DNA of 64,000 bases from Ornithorhynchus anatinus (GCF_004115215.2 NC_041729.1:138936056-139000055); one strand, 5' to 3'; shown: positions 20,915-32,427, counted from the first letter of the stretch. The notes: generated from the letters alone by a model not told the origin. Program-made: numbers and translations.

Positions 20915-22625
20915 TCCTCTGAGGGGGAAGAATCGGTTTCCTTCTCACTCCCCAATGTCATTTTCACATAGTTCCACTGCCTCCATCCCTCTCCTTCCCA
21001 ATATTTGAAGCCCATATCATCTGCCCTTACGACCCTCTCCATATACTAGACACAATCATCTACCACCCACCAGTCCCCACCTCCAGATTTTTTAACCATT
21101 TTGATCCCTTTCTCTCATTCCTTCTCTCTATCTCCATCCCTCCGTTGATCCTTAGAGACTTCACTATCCATAGAGATGTTCCTGAGGATCCTTCCGGTAC
21201 CAACTTTCTATTACTTCTCAACTCCATTGACCTCCTGCTCCATCCCACCTCTCCCATTCACCAATTTAAACACACCCTGGTCCTTATAATCTCTAGTCAC
21301 TGTACAATCTCTTCCCTCACCAACTCTGAAATACCTCTATCTGACCACAACCTCCTCTCCTACCTTCTCTCCCACACACTTCCACCCCACAAAATCTGTC
21401 CTGTTCCCACACAGAGACCTCTGATCTTTTGACCCTGTCCAATTTTCTCAATTCAGCACGACCCATTTAGCCTCCATACCCAAACTACCTTTCCTTGATG
21501 ACCAAATTGACCCCGTCAACATCGCCCTCGCTACTGAACTCAACTCACTAACTCCCCTATTCCCTCATTGATCATGTACCAGTAACCCACAGCCCTGAAT
21601 CACAGGCTGCTTCCTTCACTCCTTTGAATGAGACGCAGAGTGCTGCTGGTGGAAATCCAGCTATCAGGCTGACCTCATATTGAACTCAGTATGAACTCTG
21701 CCCTCTTCTCTGCCCAGCAACATTATTTCTCCATTCTTGTTGAGTCCTGTGCCCATTGCTCTTGCCAGTTGTTTCAGATGGTAAACTCCATATTCAAACA
21801 CTCAGCCTCTCTGCCACCCTCTAACTCTTGCCCCTAATGAGCTGGCCACACACTTCATTGAGAAAATTGGAATCACTAGCATGAGCTCCCTATAAATCTC
21901 CCCTGCTCTTCTCCAGTCCCTCCCTCCTGCCCCTTCTTCAACTCTCCCATCTTTTCCAGCAATTTCTCAAGAGTAGATCTGTCTTCTCTCAAAATCCACC
22001 TTCTCCACCTATGCCTCTGACCCCATCCCATCTCACCTTAGCAAAGCACTTCCTTCCCTCCCTCCCAGACTGCCATCTTCAACAGTTAGCTCTTCAGAAA
22101 CAGTGGGTGAGATATAGAATCATCACTCTTATTCACATAACCCCAACCTGCACACTTCACTCTACTAATACCAACTTAATCAATGAACCTCGATATAATC
22201 TATCTCTGTGTTGGCCTCTCACCATGTCCTGCCTCTGGCCTGGAATACTCTCTTTCTTCATATCTGATAGACGATTACTCTCCCCACCTTCCAAGCCTTA
22301 TTGAAGGCACATCTCCTCCAAGGGGCCTTCCCCGACTTGGCCCTCCTTTCCTCTTTTCCCAGTCCCTTCTGCATCACCCTTACACTTGGATTTGCACCCT
22401 TTATTCACCCCTCCCTCAGACCCACAGCACTTATGTACATATCCAAAATGTATCTATTTACAGTAATGATGAACATATCCAAAATGTATCTATTTACAGT
22501 AATGTCTGTCTCTAGACTGTGGGTAGGGAATGGGTCTACCAACTCTGTTACACTGAACTCTTCCAAGGACGTAGTACAGTTCCCTGCACACAGTAAGTGC
22601 TCAATAAATATTATAGATCGAGTGA
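20915..22625 (+). mobile_element. L2 LINE with internal deletions
   Basis: Sense L2. Decayed endonuclease (LRDFTIHRDVPED near 21,150 and EIPLSDHNLLSYLLSH near 21,330), some of the linker up to about 22,080, then the far C-terminus and 3' end (CACAGTAAGTGCTCAATAAA near 22,590). Most of the reverse transcriptase is missing: the span is 1.7 kb, where an uninterrupted copy from here to the end should exceed 3 kb. Absent from copy A. Confidence 0.85.
22443..22506 (+). repeat. Short tandem duplication in L2 3' UTR
   Basis: The phrase CCAAAATGTATCTATTTACA occurs twice, about 39 bp apart, giving a two-unit local duplication. Confidence 0.75.
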
Positions 22626-23002
22626 TTGAGCTGACTCCGCAAGCCCTTTCAGGAGGAGTCTGATTCTGCTTCTCATGACCGGTCCTCCCCGGACCAAGCC
22701 TACCTGAACTGACAAACTCACCAGTGACCTGCAGATGGGCTGGGGCTTCTTCTCTCTGACAGGGGGCTCCAGCAGGAATCCAGCTCATCCTTTGGGCTCT
22801 TTCAGGGCTGAAGCCGTATTGTTCTGTGCCTTTATTGTGAGGAAGGGGAGGAAGAAGTCACTGTGCAGCTGCAGGGGGAGGGCAAGCTGCGCCTTGGGGC
22901 TGCTGGGAGCCCCTGAGGAGCTGGCCAATGGTAATGTGCCTGGGACCCAAGGCCTTCCTGTCCAGCATAACCACTCACCCAAGGGAGAAGGTCCTGGGTT
23001 TC
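22626..23002. other. Unique non-coding DNA, duplicated
   Basis: Matches 7,380-7,700 in copy A (CTGATTCTGCTTCTC, then CTCTGACAGGGGGCTCC). No gene recognised. Confidence 0.6.
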
Positions 23003-23258
23003 ATAATAATGTTGGTATTTGTTAAGCTCTTACTATGTGCAGAGCACTGTTCTAAGCACTGGGGTAGATACAGGGTAATCGGGTTGTCCCACGTGGGGCT
23101 CACAGTTAATCCCCATTTTAAAGATGAGGGAACAGAGGCACAGAGAAGTTAAGTGACTTGCCCAAAGTCACACAGCTGCAAGTGGCAGAGCCGGGTTTCA
23201 AACACATGACCTCTGACTCCCAAACCCAGGCTCTTTCCGCTGAGCCAGGCTGCTTCTC
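23003..23258 (-). mobile_element. Mon-1 SINE inserted after duplication
   Basis: Complete antisense copy. Copy A reads straight through the matching place near 7,700 (GGTCTTTGGTGACATCAG). Confidence 0.9.
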
Positions 23259-23335
23259 AACCATCATTCTTGAAATCTGGCCCTCAAGCACTGACGTGTG
23301 TGCACCTTTTCCCTGGTGCATGGAATGTAGTAGAA

Positions 23336-23883
23336 ACTAATTCCATGTTCACCCTGTCCATAGCGTCCAGGGTGGGATGGTTGGAATAGGGAACGGAGGA
23401 GGACATGGTTGGTGTTTAGAGTCTGGGAAGAGAACAGGTGGGGGAGATTCCTGAGTCTCACGCCCCCATCTTTTCCCTAAATCTCCAGTAGCCCAGAATG
23501 TGAATGGCCTGTAGAGTGGGATGTTGGCAACCAGGAGGGGCCCAAAGGTGGGTGTGCTTGTCTGTTGTTGCCCTTTGGCCCTGGGACAAAAGCACTTTCA
23601 CCTCCCAGTGCAAGACCGGGCAGAGCTTGTCAGCTGATGGCCCAGAGCGAGTCGATTTTTGTTTCCCATTCACACCCTATATCCTCAATATTTATGATTA
23701 AAACAAGGTTTATCATAGACATCTTTTCCTGGTAAAATGAAAGGATTGTAATGTGTTTTTTTCTCCCACTTTATCACAATGTAGGGACAGTTCTATTTGT
23801 AGATGCCAAAGTTGGTCTTAAAAGAGAAATCAGGCATGAGAGTGGAAAGTCAAAATAAAGAACAGATTTGAAAAAATGGACTA
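23336..23883. other. Unique DNA, nothing recognised
   Basis: Lies just beyond copy B. No repeat, RNA gene or credible coding frame seen. Confidence 0.5.
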
Positions 23884-24152
23884 ATGATAATAATTATATT
23901 TGTTAAGCACTTACTATATGCCAAGAACTGTTCTAAGCACTGAGATAATCAAGGTAATCAGGTTGGACACAGTTCCTGTCCCACTTGGGGCTCACAGTCT
24001 TAATCCTAATTTTACAGATGAGGTAATTTAGGCATGAAGAAGTGAAGTGATTTGTCCAAGATCACAGAACAAACATGTGGTGGAGCCAGGATTAGAAACC
24101 ACATCTTCTGACTACCAGGCCCATGGCTCTTTCCACTAGCCAACACTGCTTC
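23884..24152 (-). mobile_element. Mon-1 SINE
   Basis: Antisense copy from ATAATAATTATATTTGTTAAG to CTAGCCAACACTGCTTC. Somewhat diverged head. Confidence 0.85.
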
Positions 24153-24159
24153 AATTCAT

Positions 24160-24300
24160 AGTGATTAAGTGGGATGATAGACTGAAAGCTTTCTGTGGGC
24201 AGGGTTTGAGTCTGTTTATTGTTATATTGTACTTCCCAAGCGCTTAGTGCTGTGCTCTGCACACAGTAAGCACTCAACAAATATGATTGAATGAATGAAT
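24160..24300 (+). mobile_element. L2 3'-end fragment
   Basis: Sense L2 terminus (TGAAAGCTTTCTGTGGGCAG to TGATTGAATGAATGAATAA). Confidence 0.8.
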
Positions 24301-24663
24301 AAATTAATTTTGCAGCTATCCTCTTCAGAGCCTGCTACAGTACTCAGCACATAGTGGGAATTAAATTTAAATTGAAGATTAATGGACTCATGTCAGAGAG
24401 ATAGTGAAAAACAATCAAAAGGAGGGAGGCCTCCCATTAATTATTTCCTATTACGATTGGAAATGGGAGAAGAGTATTATTTAAGTATTCTTGAATACTC
24501 TTCTCCACTCTTTCTCCACCCACCTCACCTCCAAGTCTTTCTAGGTGATATGAGGTAGTTTTTAAAGACTCCCACTGCTGGGGAATTTTTCTTTTAGTTC
24601 AGTAAGCACCCCCTCAGTCTACCATATTTGATATTTATGACATCTATGCTACTATCTGTCTGG
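24301..24663. other. AT-rich unique DNA
   Basis: Nothing recognised except a segment GGAGGCCTCCCATTAATTA near 24,423. A similar phrase near 26,826 (GGAGGGCAGCTTCCTATAAA, followed by ATTGAAAATGGGAGAAGAG) flanks the other side of the L2. It may therefore be a duplicated target region or older repeat. Confidence 0.4.
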
Positions 24664-24729
24664 GATAGATGGATAGATTGAGCACTTAACTGTGTTCTGA
24701 GCACTGTACTGAGCACTTGGAAGAGTACT

Positions 24730-25007
24730 TGAGAGAAGCAGTATGGCATGGTGGATTGAACATGGGCCTGGGAGTCAGAAGGTTATGGGTTCTAATCCCT
24801 GCTCCACCATTTGTCTGCTGTGTGACCCTGTAAGTCACTTCAATTCTCTGTGCCTCAGTTACCTCATCTGTAACGTGGGGATTGAGACTATGAAGCCCAT
24901 GTGGAACTGGGACTGTGTCCAACCCAATTTGCTTGTATCCACCCCAATGCTTAGTACAGTGCCTGGCACATAGTAAACACTTAATAAATTCCATTGTAAT
25001 TATTACC
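24730..25007 (+). mobile_element. Mon-1 SINE in L2
   Basis: Sense copy from GAGAGAAGCAGTATGGC to CCATTGTAATTATTACC, inserted in the L2 terminus. Confidence 0.88.
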
Positions 25008-25256
25008 ATATAAGAGAGTTGGTAGGCATGTTCCCTGCCCACAGCAAGCTCAAAGTCTAGAGGGAGAGAGAGAAACATTAAAATAAATAAATGATCTATA
25101 ATATATAATTGATAGATATGTACATAGGTCTTGTGGGGTTGAGGGGGGATAAGTACCAAATGTCCAAAGGTCATAAGATACAAGTGCATAAGTGATGGAG
25201 AAGGGAGAGGGAGCCAGGGAAAAGAGGGCTTAATCAGGAAAGTCCACTTGGAAGAG

Positions 25257-25521
25257 ATAATAATAATTATTATTATGGGATTTGTTAAGCGCTTACTATG
25301 TGCCAGGCACTGAACTAATCACTGGAGTGGATACAAGGAAATCAAGTTGGACACAGGTCTCTGTCCCACTTGGGATTCACAGTCTTTACAGACAAGGTAA
25401 CTGAGACACAGAGAAGTGAAGTGGCTTGCCCAAGACCAAACAGCAGACAGCAGAACTGGGATTACAGCCCCTGACCTTTTGACTCCCAGGCCAGTACTCT
25501 ATCCACTATGCCATGCTGTAA
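25257..25521 (-). mobile_element. Mon-1 SINE in L2
   Basis: Antisense copy from ATAATAATAATTATTATTATG to CACTATGCCATGCTG. Confidence 0.88.
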
Positions 25522-26288
25522 CCTCAATAAGGCTTTGAAGATGAGAAGAATGATGGTTGAGTATAAGGAAGGGGAGGGAGTTCCAAACTAACAGGAGAAC
25601 ATGGGAAAGGGGTAGATGTTGAGCTAGATGAGACTGAGGAAACTGGCACTAGAGGAGTGAAGTGTGTGGGAAGATCTGTAGTAGGAAATCAGTGAGGTAA
25701 GATAGGAGGGGCTGAGCTGAATGAGTGCTTTAAGGCTTATGGTGAGGAGTTTCTGTTGGATGTGGAAGTGGATGGGCAGCCCCTGGAGGTTCTTGAGGAT
25801 GAATTTTTCCGTAAAATGATTCATGCAGCAGAGTGAAGTATGGACTGGAAATGGGAGAGACAGGAGGCAAGAAGGTCAATGAGGAGACAGATGCAGTAGT
25901 CAAGGCAAGATAGAATAAATGCTTGGATTAACATGGTAGCAGTTTAAGTGGGGAGGAAAGGGTGGATTTTGGTGATGTCATCAAGGTAGATTCAATAGGA
26001 TTTGGTGGCAGATTGAATATGTGAGTTGAATGAGAGAGATGAGTCAAGTACGACACCAAGATTACGGGCTTGTGGAGGGAATCTAGGGAGGATAGTGGTA
26101 TGACTTATAGTGATGGGAAAGACAAGAGGAGGGCAGTGTTTGGGTGGGAAGATAAGTCGTTCTGTTTTGGACACCTTTAGTTTGAGGTGCTGGTGAGACA
26201 ACCAGGTGGTGATGTCCCGAAGGCAGAAGGAAATATGAGACTGCAGAATAGGAGAAAGATGTGGGTTAGAGATGTAGATTTGGGAATC

Positions 26289-26412
26289 GATCAATCAACC
26301 ATATTTATTGAACACTTACTGTGTGCAGAGCACCTTAATAAGTGCTTGGGAAAGTACAATATAACAATGTAACAGACACATTCCCTGCCCACAACAAGCT
26401 TACAGTCTAGAG
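26289..26412 (-). mobile_element. L2 3'-end fragment in L2
   Basis: Antisense terminus of about 125 bp (CAATCAACCATATTTATTG to CTTACAGTCTAGAGG) between two ORF2 segments of the larger L2. Confidence 0.8.
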
Positions 26413-26705
26413 GGAATCATCCACATAGAGATGGTAACTGAAACCACGGTTGTGAAAGAGTTCTGCAAGGGAGTGGGTGGAGATGGAGAATAGACGAGGA
26501 CCCAGAATTGAGCCTTGAGGGACTCTCACTATCAGAAGGTAGAAAGCAGAGGAGGATCCTGCAAAAGAGACTGAGAAGAAGCAGTTAGAGAGAAAGGAGG
26601 AGAACCAGGAAAGGACAGTGTCAGTGAAGCCAAGGTTGGCTATAGTTTTAAGGAGAAGAGGGTGTTCCACAGCGTCAAAGGCAGCTCAAAGGTTAGGAGG
26701 AAGCA

Positions 26706-26974
26706 GAAAGGAAAACTAAAGCACAGCTTCTGTGGCTCCTTGGGAGTCTTGTCTGTTCCTTGCCTCTGTTGTCTGGGAGGAGGACTGAGAGGTGGCTCCA
26801 GGAGATAGATGATAGACATAATTAAAGGAGGGCAGCTTCCTATAAATTAATTCCCATATAATTGAAAATGGGAGAAGAGGATATTTGTTAAATATTCCTC
26901 CCCACCCTTTCTCCACCCATCATTCCTTCCCATCGCACTTTCAATTCACCATGGGACCACCTTATTTTGCAAGC
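26706..26974. other. Unique DNA, nothing recognised
   Basis: Partly resembles 24,420-24,560 (see that entry). No gene seen. Confidence 0.4.
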
Positions 26975-28018
26975 AGAGAAGCAGCGTGGCCAAGTGGATC
27001 AAGCACAGGCTTGGGAGTCAGAAAGACCTGAGTTCTAATACCACCTCGGCCACTTGTATGCTGTATGACTTTAGGAAAATCATTTAATTTCGGTGGATTA
27101 AGACTGAGCCCCATGTGGGACAGGGATTATCCAACCCAATTTGCTCATATCTAAATCTAGTAGCACTTGTAGTACAGTGCCTGGTGCGTCGCCAAAATCA
27201 CCCCACATGGCCAAAATCCTCCCCTTCCTCTCCATCCAAACTGCTACCACAGTAAGCACTTATCCTATTCCATCTAGATTATGGCATCAGCCTACTTGCT
27301 GACCTCCCTGTCTCCTGACTCTCCCCACTCCGGTCCTACTCCATTCTGCTGCAGGAATCCTTTTCCTTCAAAAATGTTCAGACCATGTTTCCCCACTCCT
27401 CAAGAAACTCCATTGGTTGCCCATCCACCTCCACATCAAACAAAAACTCCTCACCATTGGCTTTAAAGCACTTAATCACCTTGCCCCCTCCTACCTCACC
27501 TCGTTAGTCTCCTACTACAACCCAGCCTTCATACTTTGTTTCTCTAATGCTAATCTTTTCACTGTACCTGAATCTCATCTCAGCTGAACAAACTCTCGCG
27601 GATATCCTACCTCTGGCCTGGAACGCCCTCCCTCCTCATATCAGACAGATCATCGCTCACCCTCACTTCAAAGCTTTATTGAAGGCACATCTCCTCTAAG
27701 AAGCCTTCCCCAACTAAGCCCTCCTCTCCTTTTCTCCCACTCCCTTCTTCCTTGATCCTTCATTCATCCTCCCTCCCATCCCCACAGTATATTTGTATAT
27801 ATCCATATACATATGCAATTTATTTATTTATTTACCTATTTATTTATCTCTCCCTCTCTAGACAGTGAGCTTGTTGTGGGCAGAAATGTGTCTGTTGTTA
27901 TATTGTTCTTTCCAAAGCACTTAGTACATTGCTTTGCACACAGTAAGTGCTCAATAAATACAATTGATTGATTGGCACATAGTATGCACTTAACAAATAC
28001 CATAACTATTATTATTAT
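26975..28018 (+). mobile_element. Mon-1 SINE split by an L2
   Basis: Sense SINE: head and core at 26,975-27,190 (GAGAAGCAGCGTGGCCAAGTG to CAGTGCCTGG), tail at 27,974-28,018 (GGCACATAGTATGCACTTAA, then ATT repeats). The two parts fit together around a complete L2 3' segment. Confidence 0.88.
27187..27973 (+). mobile_element. L2 LINE, 5'-truncated, inside SINE
   Basis: Sense L2 carrying ORF2 C-terminal blocks (near 27,400-27,490, the TIGFKALNHLA-like stretch) and terminus CAATAAATACAATTGATTG. Shows that L2 was still moving after this SINE had inserted. Confidence 0.88.
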
Positions 28019-28183
28019 TCCTTAACTTCTTTGTGACTCAGTTATCTCTCTGTAAAATGGAGATTAAGACTGTGAGCCCCATGTGAGACAGGAACTGTGC
28101 CCATTCTGACAGCCTTACCCATACCCCAGAACTTAGTACAATACATGGCACATAATAAGCGCATAACAAATACTGTAATAAAG
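28019..28183 (+). mobile_element. SINE 3' half
   Basis: Sense fragment (TTAACTTCTTTGTGACTCAG to GCATAACAAATACTG), lacking the tRNA-like head. Confidence 0.8.
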
Positions 28184-28449
28184 CCCTGTGTAGAGGTCTC
28201 CGAGTTGGCCATGAGCCATGGGACTGCCCCGGTCCCTTCCCCCAGCATTGACCCCCCCACATTGTCGGCAGGAAGCTCAGGGCATTCAGAGTCCTCACCG
28301 GGACAGTTCCATGATACAGGCTCAGGGGACTTACTCTCTGCCATACAGTCTCCTCTACTGAGGACCTGGGACATGTATGGATTGCATCATATGACTGGTT
28401 CCAGGGGCAGACACTAGACCAACTTCAGATTGCATCATATTCCTGGCAG
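28184..28449. other. Unique DNA left of the inverted duplication
   Basis: No repeat recognised and no equivalent seen beyond the right arm. No credible gene. Confidence 0.45.
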
Positions 28450-29355
28450 ATGTCAATCATAGGGGACTTGATGCCCATGATCAGGGAGGCCATTGCTGCA
28501 TGGCCTTGACAAAGTTCAAAGTTCAGAGAGCTTGTTTCTTCTTCACTCTGTTCCCCTCCCCACTCGTAGATCCCCTGACCCAGAAGGGACCTGGCTGGGG
28601 TCTAGCGGTCCCAGCTCTGCCACTGGTCTGCTTTGTGACCTCGGGCAAGTCCACTCCATTCCTGTTCAGGACAAGACAGGAACAAACTGTGGCAGGAGGG
28701 ATTTCAATGGGGGAGGGATGTTGGGCTGGGACAGTGTGGAATATCCTACAGGAAGCTCCTATATGGCTAGGCTAGGCGTGCTACACGTGGCTGAAGGGAG
28801 AAGATGAACAAGGCGAAGTCGGGAAGTGCCAGACTGGATCAGAGATCAATGATGATGTTGGGATTCCCCTGGGCCACACAGCTGTTGTTCATCAAGCCGG
28901 TCTTCACTGCCCCTGTCCACCCCTCCTGCGGTCATTGTACTCTCTCTGAGTGCTTAGTGGGATGAGAGACCTGGCCAGGGCCCAGGAAGCAGTGGTCTCA
29001 GAGGTGCTGCCCACATTATAAAGATCCTTCATACCAGCCCTGGGGCAGAGAGCTCCCTTCCCTGTGCCTGGCTGGCACACACCACATACCATGTGAACCT
29101 GCTTCCAGTAGAAGGTTTTCTAGTAGGTGCCTAGCGATGGGGATGGGGCTTGGGCTTACCTATGGGGAACCGGTCTTCAACGCAGATACTGGGCGGGCCT
29201 AGGGAACCCGAGAGTGCTCGGACTCTGAGGTGAGGTCTATTCGTGCTCAGAATATTGTAGGCAGTGACTTGCAGACTTGCCACTTGTATCACTGGAAAAA
29301 AGCCCGGAGAGCTTCCTCTGGACTCTTTTCCAGTGATATGGGAGGAACACTAATT
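28450..29355. other. Unique DNA of the left arm
   Basis: Present inverted at 46,230-47,430. Several open frames overlap here, but none is conserved between the arms, so I call no gene. Confidence 0.6.
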
Positions 29356-30162
29356 CTGTCGATCAATCAATCCATCAGTATTATTCACTGAGTGCTTGCT
29401 GTGTACTGAGTGCTTTGGAGAGTTCAGTGCAATAGATTGGATAGACACAATCACTACTGCCACGAAAATTACATATATAAGAACATATGCATATGAGCTG
29501 TGGGCCTCTGGGTGAGGTGAGTAATGAAGTCAGTAGGGGCCACAGACATGTGCAGAGATCATCCAGGAGGTAGGATGTGTACAGTGAGAGACCAGTGAGG
29601 GAAAGCTTCTGAGAGGAGATGCAATTTAGTAGGATTTTAAAGATGAGATGGGGAGAGTGGTGGTCTAACAGATATGAGAAGGGAAGGATGTGAACTACAG
29701 GACAGTGTTGAGACAGAGGAGATCCAGGTACAGTGCACAGTTTGGTTTTGGTAAAGTGAAGTGTGCATGCTGTGTTGTAGTGGGAGAAAGGAAAGCTTCT
29801 CTATAAGTCCTGGTGGGAAAGATGAGAGAGTTCCTTTTAGACTGAAAGCTAGTTATTGGCAGGGAAAGTGTCTACTAATTCTGCTGTTTTATACTCCTCC
29901 AACTACTTGATCTAGTGTTCTGCACACCACATGGCCTGAGAATTAATACTACTGATTGCCTGAGAGTCAAGGAGAGATGAGGTGGTGGGTGGGTCTGGAG
30001 AACACCAGGTGAGATTTGAGAGAGGTCACACCTGTTGTGTTCGATTTTATCAACAAAACAGATGGTAAGGCCATTAGAGGCAAGACATGGGGTATATGGG
30101 GTTATCAGGGAATTTAAGGGGCAACTTTAAAGTCTGAAAAACCTGGCATTGGTAATGCTGCT
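29356..30162 (-). mobile_element. Old L2 LINE with large internal deletion (left arm)
   Basis: Antisense. 3' end at 29,360-29,460, partial ORF2 C-terminus to about 29,840, then at 30,010-30,150 a segment from upstream of the RT (GATTTTATCAACAAAACAGA) that matches the right-arm L2 near 44,150-44,190. The RT between is missing here but present in the right arm. Confidence 0.75.
29843..29962 (+). mobile_element. L2 3'-end fragment
   Basis: Sense terminus (TAGACTGAAAGCTAGTTATTG to AATACTACTGATTG) within the older antisense L2. Confidence 0.65.
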
Positions 30163-30430
30163 AGAGAAGCAGCGTGGCTTAGTGGAAAGAGCCCATGCTT
30201 GGGAGTCAGAGGTCGTGGGTTTGAATCCCAGCCCTGCCACTTGTCAGCTGTGTGACTTTGGGCAAGTCACTTCACTTCTCTGTGCTTCAGTTCCCTCATC
30301 TGTAAAATGGGGATGAAGACTGTGAGCCCTATGTGGGACAACCTGATTACCTTGTATCTGCCCCAGTGTTTATAACAGTGCTTGGCACATAGTAAGTGCT
30401 TAACAAATACCATCATCATTATTATCATTA
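30163..30430 (+). mobile_element. Mon-1 SINE, left arm only
   Basis: Complete sense copy (AGAGAAGCAGCGTGGCTTAG to ATCATCATTATTATCATTA). The right arm (near 44,060) lacks it, so it post-dates the inverted duplication. The A box is near-perfect, and GGTTTGAATCC is one change from the B box. Confidence 0.92.
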
Positions 30431-31244
30431 ATGGCCATGAGAGTCAATAAGGGTAGAGTAGTATTGTTACTGGGTAGAGGCAGTAAAGTCTGTAGAATCT
30501 GAATAGGTTTCCCAAATCTTTCTCCACCCCAGGAATTTCATCCTGGGGCTCTCCTCAAAAATCTCAGATTTATTCAGCTAAGATTCTCTGATGCAGACAG
30601 TATTATATAAAAACTACCCTTGCCAACACCCATGTGACACTGGGCATCAATTCTGTATATTGTGAGTGTTTCATGGGGAACTTCCCTGTAGCTTAGGCAG
30701 TCACTGTTACCAATATATCCATGGTAGCTATGACCCCAACTGAATTTTCCAAGGGATGATCAATGCAACAGGAGAGACTCAGGGCTGGATTTGAGGACCA
30801 AGAGCAGGCATGAGAGAATGGATTAAATAGAATGATTTACAGAATCAGCAAAGGTAAAGCACAACCTGATCAGAATGGCAGAAGAGTATGTGAGAGGCAG
30901 AATGTCAGAACCCAGTGTCAAATGTATTTGTGCTTTCCAATGATGGTCCAGAATCTTTCCCAATGTACCATAAATCTGGCATTCTTGACTTTATTCCATC
31001 AGCCGTCTTTCTAGTGACAGGGAAATCTAAGAATTTAGCCCTGAGTTTGACAAGGAAAAGTGTATTTCATGTGTTCTTTATCAACTCTGATTGCATATGA
31101 CTTGTTAAGCAGCAAGTGCTAGGTGGGTTTGGACTGACTATTTCACAACTCTCGCTGGAAAGGCTGAAAGTTTTAGTTTGAAATGATGCAGATTTTTTTT
31201 TTCCCACCAGAGTTGGCAATTCACTGGGTGTGATTACCTGATAG
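30431..31244. other. Unique DNA of the left arm
   Basis: Present inverted at about 43,290-43,905 (for example CCCAAATCTTTCTCCA, right TGGAGAAAGAGTTGGG). No gene recognised. Confidence 0.6.
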
Positions 31245-32135
31245 CCTGACCCTTCCTGGTCAACTCTGTCTGGACAACTCTACCTGGTCAGCTCTGTCCT
31301 ATCATCTCTGGCTGATAATCTTTGTCTGGTGATCTATATCAGGTCAGCTCTGCAGGGTTACCCCTAGTTTTCTTGTTCTGATCATTGCTGTCTGGTCTGG
31401 TCTGTCTGGTCAGCTTTATCCTGTCAGATCTGTTTGGTCAGCTCTTTCTAGTGATCTTTGTCTGGTTATCTCTATCTAGTCTGCTTGGTCTGGTTTGTTG
31501 TGTTTGGTCGTCTCTGTCTGGTTTGTTTTGTCTGGTCATCTCTGGTAATCTCTTTATGGTCATCTTTGTCTGGTAGTCTCTGTTTGGTCTGCTTTGTCTG
31601 GTCACTTCTGTGCTGTGAGCTCTACCTGGTCAGCTCTGTCTGGTATGTCCAGTCATCTCTATCCGGTCAGCTCTGTACCATCTGCTCTGTCTGGAGTGTT
31701 CTGTCTGATCAGCTCTGTCCTGTCAGCTGTCTGGTCATCTCTATCTGGTCTGTTCTGTCCAGTCTGCCCTGACTGGTCATCTCTGTCTGGTTTGGTTTGC
31801 TCTGTATGGTTAGCTCTATCCTGCCAGCTCTGGTTGGCTCTGTCCTGTCAGCCATCTGTTCATCTCTATCTGGTCCGCTCTGTCCAGTCTGCCCTGTCTG
31901 GTCATCTCTGTCTGTTCTGGTCTGCTCTTCTCAGAATGATCAGCTCTATCCTGTCAGCTCTGTTTGGTCAGCTCTGACTGGTCATCTTTGTCTGGTAATC
32001 TGTCTGGTCTGCTCTGTCTGGTGTTTTCTGTCTGATCAGCTGTCTGGTCAGCTCTGTCTGGTCATCTCTGCCTGACCTGCTCTGTCTGCTTAGTGCTGTC
32101 AGATCAACCTTGCCTGGTCAGCTTTGTCCCAGGGC
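31245..32135 (+). repeat. Degenerate ~14-bp tandem array (left arm)
   Basis: Some 60 imperfect units of CTGGTCAGCTCTGT / CTGGTCATCTCTGT with frequent slips. Because 14 is not a multiple of 3, the open frames here (up to 127 codons) are repetitive Cys/Leu/Ser/Val strings, not proteins. The right arm has a shorter version at 42,755-43,290. Confidence 0.92.
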
Positions 32136-32427
32136 TCACCATTCTTCAGGCTATCTGGATGCCCTGAAAGGTGGTGGGGAGGGGGGTTGGAGGGAGGTGG
32201 GAGTAGGGGGCTGAGGAGAGAGTGTTGTGGGTGGAAAAGAGACTCTGGAATGACACACTATACCCAGCCAGTCCAGAAGTATGCCTCCCGTCATGAACTC
32301 AAGACGCTTGGTGGATCTGTGCAATGACTTCTCTCCCTCATCCTCATGGTTACTGACAGACCGCCCAACATCCCTAACATTTCCCCTATATTCTTCAAAC
32401 CTTTCCTCTAATAACCTAGGGCCACTC
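32136..32427. other. Unique DNA of the left arm
   Basis: Contains a G-rich stretch (32,165-32,215). 32,300-32,427 is matched inverted at 42,480-42,680 (CCTCATGGTTACTGACAGAC). No gene. Confidence 0.55.

Larger units (their letters stand above)
7931..23335 (+). repeat. Tandem segmental duplication, copy B
   Basis: Same order of landmarks as copy A but about twice the length, because of insertions absent from A: L2 at 9,227-9,883, the 11,368-16,652 block, L2 at 18,161-18,913, L2 at about 20,915-22,625 and SINE at 23,003-23,258. Removing these restores the copy-A layout. Confidence 0.85.
24664..26705 (-). mobile_element. L2 LINE, antisense, three insertions
   Basis: 3' terminus at 24,670, UTR at 25,008-25,256, ORF2 C-terminus at 25,522-26,288, and RT at 26,413-26,705 (complement frame: NLGFTDTVLSWFSSFLSN, VPQGSILGPRLFS, HLYVDDSL). 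Interrupted by SINEs at 24,730-25,007 and 25,257-25,521 and by a short L2 terminus at 26,289-26,412. The YVDD active site is retained. Confidence 0.87.

Noticed and set aside
31385-32075. Several overlapping open frames (up to 127 codons) with hydrophobic, Cys-rich repetitive translations
   Set aside because: They are readings of the degenerate 14-bp tandem array. All frames give similar low-complexity strings, and the inverted copy does not keep them open.
31245-32135. CRISPR-like array
   Set aside because: Units are degenerate and contiguous without unique spacers, and the genome is vertebrate.
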